Positions 16,139 through 24,305 of a DNA stretch of 64,000 nucleotides are shown here, piece after piece. A program made the translations under genes and the position numbers. The stretch's first letter is position 1, and each line of letters opens with the position of its first letter. The notes below the pieces were generated by a model. That model worked only from the letters and a program-made list of their open reading frames with translations, searched no databases and was not told the origin of the DNA. Origin of the DNA: Paracoccus sp041927875 (GTDB taxonomy: Bacteria; Pseudomonadota; Alphaproteobacteria; Rhodobacterales; Rhodobacteraceae). The stretch is from the NCBI RefSeq assembly GCF_041927875.1, contig NZ_JBHFHN010000001.1, one strand, 5' to 3'.

Positions 16139-17326
16139 ATGACCATGACCGAGACCACCCGCGCCACCGCCACCGCCCGCCTGCCCGAGCTGGAACAGAT
16201 CACCGGCACCGTCCTGCCCGAACCCGCCCGCGAGGTCGTGGCGCTGGATCAGGCCCCGGCCCCCGTTGCCGACGAGATTCGCAAGCGCATGGCCGAGATC
16301 GACCTGACCAATACCGGCTCGATCATCTATTTCGGATCGCGCGCCCAAGGCGAATTGCAGACGATCAGCCAGGAAATGCTGGCCGATGTGAAGAACAAGG
16401 ACGTCGGCCCGGCGGGCGACAGCCTGCGCGACATCGTGACGGCCATCCGCGGCTTTTCGGTCAGCGAACTGGACGTTCGCCGCGAACGCACCTGGTGGGA
16501 ACGCCTGCTGGGCCGCACCGCGCCCTTTGCCAAGTTCGTCGCCCGCTATGAGGATGTGCAGACCCAGATCGACCGCGTGTCGAACGACCTTTTGAACCAC
16601 GAACACCGGCTGCTGAAGGATATCAAGTCGCTGGACGTGCTGTACGAACGCACGCTGGATTTCTATGATGAACTGGCGCTGTATATCGCCGCCGGCGAGG
16701 AAAAGCTGCGCGAGGTGGACGCCACCGTGATCCCCGTCAAGGAGGCCGAGGTCGAGGCCGCCCCCGAGGATCAGAAGATCCTGCGCGCCCAGGAATTGCG
16801 CGATCTGCGCGCCGCGCGCGACGATCTGGAACGCCGCGTCCATGACCTGAAGCTGACCCGGCAGGTGACGATGCAGTCGCTGCCCTCGATCCGGCTGGTG
16901 CAGGAAAATGACAAGTCGCTGGTGACCAAGATCAACTCGACGCTGGTGAACACCGTGCCGCTGTGGGAAACCCAGCTGGCGCAGGCGGTGACGATCCAGC
17001 GCAGCCATGAGGCGGCGCGCGCCGTCAAGGGCGCGACCGATCTGACCAATGATCTGCTGACCTCGAACGCCAAGAACCTGCGTCAGGCCAACCAGGCGAT
17101 CCGCACCGAGATGGAGCGCGGCATCTTCGACATCGAGGCCGTGAAAACCGCCAATGCCGAACTGATCGCCACGATCGAGGACAGCCTGCGCATCGCGGAT
17201 GAGGGCAAGACCCGCCGCGCCGCCGCCGAGGCCGACCTTCAGGTGCTGGAGACCGAACTGCGCGACACGCTGGCCTCGGCCCGTGCGCGCCAGCCGGAAG
17301 CCACCGGCGCGCAGCCGCGGGCCTGA
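16139..17326 (+). CDS. TelA-family toxic anion resistance protein
   Basis: A 395-residue, almost wholly helical cytoplasmic protein of the TelA (PF05816) family, with recognisable segments GDSLRDIVTAIRGFSVSEL, WWERLLGR and FVARYEDVQTQIDRVSNDLL, and long coiled-coil stretches between 150 and 380. Family members are linked to tellurite and cell-envelope stress resistance; the mechanism is not known. In the cluster it follows the XpaC-like membrane protein, its usual partner. The DUF2927 gene starts 4 bp after its stop, so the two are probably translated from one message. Confidence 0.88.
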   Translation: MTMTETTRATATARLPELEQITGTVLPEPAREVVALDQAPAPVADEIRKRMAEIDLTNTGSIIYFGSRAQGELQTISQEMLADVKNKDVGPAGDSLRDIVTAIRGFSVSELDVRRERTWWERLLGRTAPFAKFVARYEDVQTQIDRVSNDLLNHEHRLLKDIKSLDVLYERTLDFYDELALYIAAGEEKLREVDATVIPVKEAEVEAAPEDQKILRAQELRDLRAARDDLERRVHDLKLTRQVTMQSLPSIRLVQENDKSLVTKINSTLVNTVPLWETQLAQAVTIQRSHEAARAVKGATDLTNDLLTSNAKNLRQANQAIRTEMERGIFDIEAVKTANAELIATIEDSLRIADEGKTRRAAAEADLQVLETELRDTLASARARQPEATGAQPRA

Positions 17327-17330
17327 CCGG

Positions 17331-18311
17331 ATGCGCGGCGCGGTCACCGGTATTGGGCGTTTGCTGCTGGCGCTGCCGCTGATCGCGGCGGCGGGCTGCA
17401 TGCACGCGCCCGCCGATCCCGCGCCGCGCCCCGCGCCCAAGGTGGTCACGCCGCCGCCTGACGCGAACCCCGCCCCGCCGCCTGCCGCCGATAAGCCCTC
17501 CGCCAGCGAAACGACCGCCGCGCCCTCGGCCCGGTCGGCCGAGATCGCGGCCTTTTATCGAAAGGCCGAGGCCGACCTGCGCGCCCGTGGCCATCTGCGC
17601 CGCGACCGGGGCGCGGGGATGACCGTCAGCCGCGAGGATCTGGTGCGCGACTTCATGGCGATCGCCTTTCACGATGAACCGCCCGGCAGCAGCCCCGTCC
17701 CCGCGCCGCTGCGCCGCTGGTCCGAGCCGGTGCGCGTCGGCCTGACCTTTGGCGACAGCGTGCCGCCTGCGCAGCGCATCCGAGACCGGCGCGATGTCGT
17801 CGATCTTCTGGATCGGCTGGCGCGCGCCAGCGGCCATTCCGTCAGCCTGACCGGCGAGACGGGGAATATCGACGTGTTCTTCGTGTCGGAGGACGAACGC
17901 CCCGCCCTGCGCAAGGAGCTGGCGCGCCGCCTGCCCGGCCTTCCCGCCGCCGATCTGGACCGCATCCTGTCCATGCCCCGGTCGCTGTTCTGCGCCGCCT
18001 ATGCCTGGGGCCGCGACGGGCGCGCCGATTACGCCCAGGCCGTCGTGCTGATCCGCGCCGAACACCCGACCCTGCTGCGCCAGTCCTGCATCCATGAGGA
18101 AATCGCACAGTCGATGGGCCTTGCCGCCGACAGCTATGACGCGCGCCCCTCGATCTTCAACGATGATGAGGAATTCGCCCTGCTGACCCAGCACGACGAA
18201 ACCCTGCTGCGCATCCTATACGACCCCCGCCTGACCCCTGGCATGAACGCCGAACAGGCGCTGCCCATTGTCCAGACCATCGCCGCCGAATTGACCGGCG
18301 CGACCAGCTAA
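17331..18311 (+). CDS. DUF2927 lipoprotein
   Basis: A 326-residue predicted lipoprotein: signal with lipobox AAAGC (Cys23), a Pro/Ala linker (24-70), then the DUF2927 domain. The domain ends in a strongly patterned stretch, CIHEEIAQSMGL (from 253), SIFNDDEEFALLTQHD and LLRILYDPRLTPGM. This resembles a metallopeptidase active-site helix, but the second His of an HExxH is absent. It would sit in the periplasm while its neighbours are cytoplasmic or in the membrane. The ATG directly follows the telA-like stop, and the SPFH gene starts 12 bp after its end. Confidence 0.8.
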   Translation: MRGAVTGIGRLLLALPLIAAAGCMHAPADPAPRPAPKVVTPPPDANPAPPPAADKPSASETTAAPSARSAEIAAFYRKAEADLRARGHLRRDRGAGMTVSREDLVRDFMAIAFHDEPPGSSPVPAPLRRWSEPVRVGLTFGDSVPPAQRIRDRRDVVDLLDRLARASGHSVSLTGETGNIDVFFVSEDERPALRKELARRLPGLPAADLDRILSMPRSLFCAAYAWGRDGRADYAQAVVLIRAEHPTLLRQSCIHEEIAQSMGLAADSYDARPSIFNDDEEFALLTQHDETLLRILYDPRLTPGMNAEQALPIVQTIAAELTGATS

Positions 18312-18323
18312 ACAGAGGTGCGA

Positions 18324-19499
18324 ATGTCCTTTCTGAACATGTTCACCGGCGAGTTCATCGACGTCATCGCCTGGACCGACGACACCCGCGACACGATGGT
18401 GTGGCGGTTCGAGACCCGCGGCAACGCCATCAAATACGGCGCCAAGCTGACCGTGCGCGAAGGCCAGGCGGCGGTCTTTGTGCATGAGGGCCAGATCGCC
18501 GATGTGTTCGGCCCCGGCCTTTACATGCTGGAAACCAACAACCTGCCGGTGCTGACCACCCTGCAACACTGGGACCACGGCTTCCGCAGCCCGTTCAAAT
18601 CGGAAATCTACTTCGTCAACACGACGCGCTTCAACAACCAGAAATGGGGCACGCGCAACCCGATCATGACGCGCGACCCCGAAATCGGGCCGGTGCGGCT
18701 GCGCGCCTTCGGCACCTATTCGATGCGCGTCACCGACCCGGCCAAGTTCATGGCCGAAATCGTCGGCACCGATGGTGAGTTCACCGCCGATGAGATCAGC
18801 TATCAGATCCGCAACGTCATCGTTCAGGCGTTTTCGCGGCTGATCGCGGGATCGAACATCCCGGTGCTGGACATGGCCGCCAATACCGACCAGCTGGGCA
18901 AGATGGTGGCGCAGTCGATCACCCCGATCATCGCCGCCTATGGCATCTCGATCCCCGAGTTCTACATCGAGAACATCAGCCTGCCCGATGACGTCGAAAA
19001 GATGCTGGACAAGCGGTCGTCGATGGGAATCGTCGGGGATCTGAACCGGTTCGGGCAATATGCGGCCTCTGATGCGCTGCTGAACAATCCCGGCGCAGGC
19101 GGCGGCTTTGGCGCCGCGATCGGTGCGGGCATGGGCATGGCCATGGGCAATCAGATGGCCGGTGGCCGCAGCGGTCCCTGGGGTGCCGCGCCCGCCGAGA
19201 TGACCCCGCAGGCGCTGCCTTCCGCACAGGGCGCCGGCGCCCCGCCGCCCCTGCCCGCCCCCAAGAGCGTGGAAACGGTCTGGCACATCGCCCGCGATGG
19301 CCAGTCCGAGGGGCCCTATGGCCGCGCCCATCTGGGCCGTCTGGTCGCCAGCGGCCAGTTCAGCCGCGACACGCTGGTCTGGTCGCCCGGCATGGATGGG
19401 TGGCACGAGGCCGAGGAGATCGCCGAACTGGGCCAGTTGTTCACCATCGCCCCCCCGCCGCCGCCGCTGCCGAAGCCCAAGGCCCCCAGCCAGGACTAG
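18324..19499 (+). CDS. SPFH domain protein with C-terminal GYF_2 domain (YdjI-like)
   Basis: A 391-residue scaffold-type protein. Residues 1-230 form an SPFH domain of the YdjI/'virion core-like' subgroup (FIDVIAWTDD, RFETRGNAIKYGAKLTVREGQ, MTRDPEIGPVRLRAFGTYSMRV). A Gly/Ala/Met-rich linker follows, then a GYF_2 domain (about 320-372, WHIARDGQSEGPYGRAHLGRL) and a proline-rich end. SPFH proteins oligomerise on membranes. Bacillus YdjI is needed with zinc-ribbon membrane proteins to place PspA during membrane stress, and a zinc-ribbon membrane protein is the next gene here (3 bp gap). The ATG was preferred to the GTG six bases upstream because AGAGGTG sits in front of it. Confidence 0.88.
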   Translation: MSFLNMFTGEFIDVIAWTDDTRDTMVWRFETRGNAIKYGAKLTVREGQAAVFVHEGQIADVFGPGLYMLETNNLPVLTTLQHWDHGFRSPFKSEIYFVNTTRFNNQKWGTRNPIMTRDPEIGPVRLRAFGTYSMRVTDPAKFMAEIVGTDGEFTADEISYQIRNVIVQAFSRLIAGSNIPVLDMAANTDQLGKMVAQSITPIIAAYGISIPEFYIENISLPDDVEKMLDKRSSMGIVGDLNRFGQYAASDALLNNPGAGGGFGAAIGAGMGMAMGNQMAGGRSGPWGAAPAEMTPQALPSAQGAGAPPPLPAPKSVETVWHIARDGQSEGPYGRAHLGRLVASGQFSRDTLVWSPGMDGWHEAEEIAELGQLFTIAPPPPPLPKPKAPSQD

Positions 19500-19502
19500 G
19501 CC

Positions 19503-20768
19503 ATGCCCAAGGCCCAGTCCTATCGCTATCCCTGCGACAGTTGCGGATCGGCGTTGTCGTTTCAGCCGGGGCAGGCACAACTGACCTGCCCCTATTGCGG
19601 CCACCGCCAACGCATCCCGCCGGACCCGACGGCGCGCACCCAACCCGTTGATCCCGCCAGCCCCGCCGCCCCCGGCGACCGTATCGGCGATCACGATCAC
19701 CGCATGTGGGACGACCATGGCCGCCCCCTGCAATGGGAAGCGGGCCGCAAGTTTCAGGGCCTGGTCGAGATCGACCTGGCGCGCGGTCTGGACATGGACC
19801 TGCCGGCGGAAGCGGTCGAGGACGTGCGGATGCTGTCCTGCCCCAATTGCGGGGCCAAGGTCGAAATCAACGGCCCGACCCATGCCACCGCCTGCCCGTT
19901 CTGCGCCACGCCCGTGGTGATGGACACCGGCGCCACCCGGCAGATCAAGCCGCAGGGCGTCATCCCTTTCGTGCTGACCGAGGCGGAAGCCCGCGCCCAA
20001 TTGGGCAAATGGCTGGGCAGCCTGTGGTTCGCGCCCAATGATGTCGTCGAATATTCGCGCAAGGGCCGCCGCCTGACCGGCGTCTACACGCCGTTCTGGA
20101 CCTTCGATGCGGATACGACATCGGCCTATCAGGGGCTGCGGGGCGATTATTACTATGAAACCGAATGGGTGACGGTGATCGTCGATGGCCGCCGCGAACA
20201 GCGCCAGCAGCAGGTGCGCAAGACCCGCTGGAGCCGCACCCGTGGCCGCGTCGCGCGCCATTTCAACGACATCCTGGTGCTGGCCGCGCAATCGCTGCCC
20301 AAGACCCATACCGACGCGCTTGCGCCCTGGGATCTCGCCGGGCTGGTCGCTTATCGCCCCGATTACCTGTCGGGCTTTGAATCCGAGGGCTATACCGTGC
20401 CGCTGGCCGATGGCCACCGCTACGCGCGCGAGGAAATGGCCCATGTCATTGCCATGGATGTGCGCCGTGACATCGGCGGCGACGAACAGCGGATCGAGGC
20501 CATCGACACGCGCCACGCCGATGAGACCTTCAAGCATGTGCTGCTGCCGATCTGGACCGCCGCCTATCGCTATGGCGGGCGCAGCTATCGGTTCGTGGTC
20601 AACGGCCAGTCTGGCCGGGTGCAGGGCGAGCGGCCCTATTCGCGCTGGAAGATCGCGCTTGCGGTGATCGGCGCGATGATCCTGTTCGCGCTGATCTTTG
20701 CGGTGATGCAGGCGCAGGACGGCGGCATCAGTATCGGCAATGGGCGGATGCTGATCCCCGGCTATTGA
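19503..20768 (+). CDS. Zinc-ribbon protein with C-terminal membrane anchor (YdjG-like)
   Basis: A 421-residue protein with two treble zinc-ribbon knuckles: CDSC (11, 14) with CPYC (29, 32), and CPNC (113, 116) with CPFC (131, 134). A beta-rich central region follows (for example VYTPFWTFDADTTSAYQG), and one membrane span lies near the C terminus (about 383-403, IALAVIGAMILFALIFAVM). It starts three bases after the SPFH gene. Proteins of this type are often labelled TFIIB-type zinc finger or primosome-like, but the membrane anchor and the SPFH partner suggest a membrane-stress role like Bacillus YdjG/YdjH. It is the last gene of the cluster. Confidence 0.8.
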   Translation: MPKAQSYRYPCDSCGSALSFQPGQAQLTCPYCGHRQRIPPDPTARTQPVDPASPAAPGDRIGDHDHRMWDDHGRPLQWEAGRKFQGLVEIDLARGLDMDLPAEAVEDVRMLSCPNCGAKVEINGPTHATACPFCATPVVMDTGATRQIKPQGVIPFVLTEAEARAQLGKWLGSLWFAPNDVVEYSRKGRRLTGVYTPFWTFDADTTSAYQGLRGDYYYETEWVTVIVDGRREQRQQQVRKTRWSRTRGRVARHFNDILVLAAQSLPKTHTDALAPWDLAGLVAYRPDYLSGFESEGYTVPLADGHRYAREEMAHVIAMDVRRDIGGDEQRIEAIDTRHADETFKHVLLPIWTAAYRYGGRSYRFVVNGQSGRVQGERPYSRWKIALAVIGAMILFALIFAVMQAQDGGISIGNGRMLIPGY

Positions 20769-21123
20769 GGCGCCGGATGGTCACGGGCCGTGGCGCTGAC
20801 GCTGCTGCCGGATCGTGACGCGGCGATCCCCGCATCTTTCGGCCGTGCCAACCCGCTGCGTCACCCCCGCGGCCCGATCCGGGCGCCATGGCCCTGAGCT
20901 TTGGGCGGGCCGCTTGCCCGATCCCGGCGTGATGCCGTGGCGCTTGGCCTTTGCCGCCCGCCCCGACCCGCGCGGCCATGCAGCTTGCGCTTGCCGCTCA
21001 GCACCTGCCCCTCGTCAGGCTCCGTTCTTCCGCGCCCCTTGCACCGTGCCGCCTGTCCCGCCTCCTCGGGCCTTGACTTGGCTGCGCCGCTCTGGCCCCT
21101 TGGCCGAAAAATGAGGGCTTTTC
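20769..21123. other. 355-bp gap without a recognisable gene
   Basis: GC-rich sequence between the zinc-ribbon gene and the sugar kinase. Short open frames on both strands translate to Pro/Arg/Cys-rich strings of shadow type. No hairpin with a T run, promoter or RNA gene was recognised. Confidence 0.5.
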
Positions 21124-22044
21124 ATGATCCTGTGCTGCGGCGAATCCCTTATCGACATGCTGCCCCGCGACAGCCGACAGGGCGAAGCGGCCTTTGCCCC
21201 CTATGTCGGCGGCTCGGTGTTCAACACCGCCATCGCGCTTGGCCGCCTGGGGGCGCGGGTCGGCTTTTTCTCGGGCATTTCGACCGATCTTTTCGGGCAG
21301 ATGCTGACCAAGGCCCTGGCCGATGCCCATGTCGACAGCGCCACCGCGCTGCGGTCGGGCAGGCCCACGACGCTGGCCTTTGTCACGCTGGTCGATGGCC
21401 ATGCCCGCTATGCCTTCTACGATGAGGGCACGGCGGGGCGGATGCTGACCGACCACGATCTGCCCGCCCTGCCCGATGATCTGTGCGCCTGTTTCTTCGG
21501 CGGCATCAGCCTGATGGTGGAGCCCTGCGCGGGCGCCTATGAGGCACTGGCGGCGCGCGCCCATGCGGCCGGCAAGGTGGTGATGATCGACCCCAACATC
21601 CGCCCCGGTTTCATCCACGATCCCCAAGGCTATCGCGCCCGTCTGGGCCGGATGCTGGCGATGGCCGATGTCGTCAAGATCTCGGATGAGGATCTGGACT
21701 GGATCACCGGCAAGACCGGAGCCGAGGGCGTGGCGATGCTGATGGCCGAGGGGCCGAAGCTGGTGTTCCTGACCGTGGGCGCCGAGGGCGCGGTCGCCTA
21801 TGGCCCGCAAGGCGCGGTGCAGCGCCCGGCGCGGCGGGTCGCGGTGGCCGATACCGTGGGCGCGGGCGACACGTTCAACGCCGGCGTGCTGGCTGCTCTG
21901 GCCGAGGCCGGCGCGCTGGATCGCGCAACGCTGGCCGCCGCCGGACCCGAGGTTCTGGCCGCCGCACTGGATCTGGGCATCAAGGCCGCCGCCGTCACCG
22001 TCTCGCGCCCCGGCGCGAACCCGCCCTGGCGGTCGGAATTGTGA
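21124..22044 (+). CDS. PfkB-family carbohydrate kinase (fructokinase-like)
   Basis: A ribokinase-type sugar kinase of 306 residues. The N-terminal substrate motif GGSVFNTAIALGRLGARVGFF and the C-terminal ATP/catalytic motif DTVGAGDTFNAG (Asp as base) are intact. The N terminus MILCCGESLIDMLP is typical of fructokinases and related 2-keto-3-deoxygluconate kinases; substrate specificity cannot be read from the sequence. Its stop overlaps the GTG start of dtd by four bases, so the two are translationally coupled. No sugar transporter is adjacent. Confidence 0.9.
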   Translation: MILCCGESLIDMLPRDSRQGEAAFAPYVGGSVFNTAIALGRLGARVGFFSGISTDLFGQMLTKALADAHVDSATALRSGRPTTLAFVTLVDGHARYAFYDEGTAGRMLTDHDLPALPDDLCACFFGGISLMVEPCAGAYEALAARAHAAGKVVMIDPNIRPGFIHDPQGYRARLGRMLAMADVVKISDEDLDWITGKTGAEGVAMLMAEGPKLVFLTVGAEGAVAYGPQGAVQRPARRVAVADTVGAGDTFNAGVLAALAEAGALDRATLAAAGPEVLAAALDLGIKAAAVTVSRPGANPPWRSEL

Positions 22045-22490
22045 GGGCGCTGATCCAACGCGTCCATCAGGCGCGCGTCACCGTTGCGGGCCGCGAAACC
22101 GGCGCGATCGGTCCGGGGCTGCTGATCCTGATCTGCGCCATGCAGGGCGACACGCTGGCCGAGGCCAAATCCATGGCCGCGCGCATCGCCAAGCTGCGGA
22201 TCTTTCGGGATGAGGCGGGCAAGATGAACCGCTCCGTCATCGACACCGGCGGTGCCTGTCTGGTGGTCAGCCAGTTCACCCTTGCCGCCGACACCAGAAG
22301 CGGCAACCGCCCTGGTTTCTCGGCCGCCGCCGCGCCCGATCTGGGCCGCGCGTTGTACGAGGCCTTCGCCGTCGCACTGCGCGATCTGGGCCTGCCCGTC
22401 GCCATGGGCGAGTTCGGCGCGGATATGGATGTGGCCCTGGTCAATGCCGGGCCGGTCACGATCTGGCTGGACAGCGCCGACCGGGCATAG
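22041..22490 (+). CDS. dtd: D-aminoacyl-tRNA deacylase
   Basis: Removes D-amino acids wrongly attached to tRNA. The 149 residues show the Dtd motifs SQFTLAADTRSGNRPGFSAAA (substrate loop) and NAGPVTIWLDS (Gly-cis-Pro region NxGPVT). The start is a GTG inside the kinase stop codon (GTGA). It is a housekeeping quality-control gene; its place behind a sugar kinase looks incidental. Confidence 0.96.
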   Translation: MRALIQRVHQARVTVAGRETGAIGPGLLILICAMQGDTLAEAKSMAARIAKLRIFRDEAGKMNRSVIDTGGACLVVSQFTLAADTRSGNRPGFSAAAAPDLGRALYEAFAVALRDLGLPVAMGEFGADMDVALVNAGPVTIWLDSADRA

Positions 22491-22516
22491 GGTCGCGCCC
22501 GGTGGCGGCTGCGGAC

Positions 22517-22565
22517 GGGGGGCGCTGCCCCCCGCACCCCCCGGCGTATTTGGGCAAGAAAGAAG
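22517..22565 (+). repeat. GC-rich hairpin plus GTATTTGGGCAAGAAAGAAG element, copy 1
   Basis: A stem GGGGGG/CCCCCC around CGCTG, then GCACCCCCC, then GGCGTATTTGGGCAAGAAAG. The same arrangement occurs at 35023-35073 and 54389-54441 on the minus strand. This copy lies 26 bp after dtd and may act as its terminator. Confidence 0.6.
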
Positions 22566-23059
22566 GGGATGCCGGGGGCGTTTGCCAAAGGCTTGGGCGC
22601 GGTCTGCGATCCCACGGGATGCGGGGTGAGGCATGACGGGTGACACGGGCGCGGGGTTGCCGCTGGGGGCTGGTCAGGTGGCATCAAACTTGGGCTTTCG
22701 CCGCGGCTCGGGGATGGGCGGCGAGGTAGTAACCTGTCGCGCGGCGATCGGCTGGACGAAGTGATGAGGCGCAACTCCGTCGCGCGTCACGCGACAAAAG
22801 GCCAGTCGCTCGGGTTACCGCACGGTGGCGGGTTGCGTGGCTTCAGCGCTATGCCTTCGCTGCGTGACCGTCATTCTGGCGGAGTGGTCCATGCAGATTG
22901 GCGCGTGTTCGCCGTGGATTAGATGGATGGCCAACTGGTGTGCTCCGGCCCCGCTGAGGTGTGGGTTGATGGATGTCTGCGTGATGCCCATAGGCCGCTT
23001 TGCCTTCGCACCTTTGGGAACTCTGTTACGATGCAAGACGCCCGTGCTTACCGTGTCCG
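22566..23059. other. Gene-free stretch between dtd and the trpA duplicate
   Basis: About 490 bp with no convincing coding frame on either strand. The part from about 22800 to 23040 looks less GC-rich than its surroundings. No transposase or RNA gene was recognised. Confidence 0.45.
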
Positions 23060-23245
23060 GCAGGCGTCAGCCGCGATGCGCGCCTTGGGCAAGCTCCGCG
23101 ACGAAGGCCAGAACCTCATCGACGGGGCGCGCTTCGGCGATTTTCTTGACGATGGCGGATCCGACCACGCAGCCATCGGCCACCCGGGCGACGGCCTCGG
23201 GGGTGGCGATGCCGAAGCTGAGAACCACCGGGGCGGCGCGGATGA
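23060..23245 (-). pseudogene. Truncated duplicate of the 3' end of trpA
   Basis: About 185 bp here repeat the end of the adjacent trpA, shifted by 211 bp. The stop codon falls at 23067, matching the trpA stop at 23278, and the C-terminal codons are nearly unchanged for about 130 bp (three substitutions seen). The copy then carries a 9-base deletion in the GGCCTC repeat and becomes increasingly different before homology ends near 23245. There is no start and no TrpA active site, so it cannot make a functional alpha subunit. It lies directly downstream of trpA in the same direction. Confidence 0.85.
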
Positions 23246-23277
23246 AAGACGGCCGTGGTCACAGGGTGCGGCAGGCG

Positions 23278-24072
23278 TCAGCCGCGATGCGCGCCTTGGG
23301 CAAGCTCGGCGACGAAGGCCAGAACCTCATCGACGGGGCGCGCTTCGGCGATTTTCTTGACGATGGCGGATCCGACGACGCAGCCATCGGCCACACGGGC
23401 GACGGCCTCGGCGGCCTCGGGGGTGGCGATGCCAAAGCCCACGACGACCGGCAGACCGGCGGCGGCACGGATGCGGGCGACTTCGGGGGCGATATGGGAG
23501 GGGTCGGCGGCGGCGCCACCGGTGATGCCGGTTACGCTGACGTAATAGACAAATCCCGAGGTGTTCGCCACAACCGCTGGAAGTCGCGCGTCATCGGTGG
23601 TGGGCGTCGCCAGGCGGATGAAGTTCAGCCCGGCGGCGCGGGCGGGCAGGCAAAGCTCGGCGTCTTCCTCGGGTGGCAGGTCGACGACGATCAGGCCATC
23701 GACACCGGCGCGGGCAGCCTCGGCCAGGAAACGGTCGGTGCCGCGCGCGTAAATGGGGTTGTAATAGCCCATCAGCACGATCGGGGTGACGTCATCCCCC
23801 TCGCGGAAGGCGCGCACCATATCCAGCGTGCGGCTGACCGAGCCGCCAGCCGCCAGCGACCGATGCGCGGCCGCCTCGATCACCGGGCCATCGGCCATCG
23901 GATCGGTGAAGGGCATCCCCAGCTCGATCACATCGACCCCCGCACCCGGCAGACCACGCATCACCGCCAGTGCCGTATCGTGATCGGGATCGCCCGCCAT
24001 GATATAGCTGACGAAAGCCTTGCGCCCCTGTTCGGCAAGTTCGGCAAAACGGCGGTCGATGCGGGTGGTCAC
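23278..24072 (-). CDS. trpA: Tryptophan synthase alpha subunit
   Basis: Cleaves indole-3-glycerol phosphate to indole and glyceraldehyde phosphate in complex with TrpB. The 264 residues include VDVIELGMPFTDPMADGP with the catalytic Glu and Asp, the loop ATPTTDDARL and the phosphate-binding VVGFGIATPE and GCVVGSAIV. The start is taken as the GTG giving TTRIDRRFAEL, with AAAGGGAAC upstream; a longer frame reads into the intergenic region without family similarity. trpB is not adjacent in this window. A truncated copy of the gene's own 3' end follows it. Confidence 0.95.
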   Translation of the reverse strand: MTTRIDRRFAELAEQGRKAFVSYIMAGDPDHDTALAVMRGLPGAGVDVIELGMPFTDPMADGPVIEAAAHRSLAAGGSVSRTLDMVRAFREGDDVTPIVLMGYYNPIYARGTDRFLAEAARAGVDGLIVVDLPPEEDAELCLPARAAGLNFIRLATPTTDDARLPAVVANTSGFVYYVSVTGITGGAAADPSHIAPEVARIRAAAGLPVVVGFGIATPEAAEAVARVADGCVVGSAIVKKIAEARPVDEVLAFVAELAQGAHRG

Positions 24073-24305
24073 GGCGGTTCCCTTTCGGCTGGTCGGAACC
24101 GATGTGCCAGCAGTGGCGGCCAAGCGCAAGTCACGGCGGCCAATGGCGCGAGATCGGCGCGGCCTAAACCATCCGCGTCCGCCACTATGGTGCCACATGA
24201 CGATGCCAAAGCCTTGCGGCCGCTGATGATTTCGGGGCAAACTGGCCGCCGGCGGCGCCGGGTATCGCGTCGGGCCGCTGCACCGCGTGTCATCGGGGGG
24301 GCGTC

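Noticed and set aside
14990..17449. 819-codon open frame on the minus strand opposite the XpaC- and TelA-like genes
   Set aside because: It is an antisense shadow of two recognisable genes; the translation is rich in Gln, Gly, Arg and His without domains.
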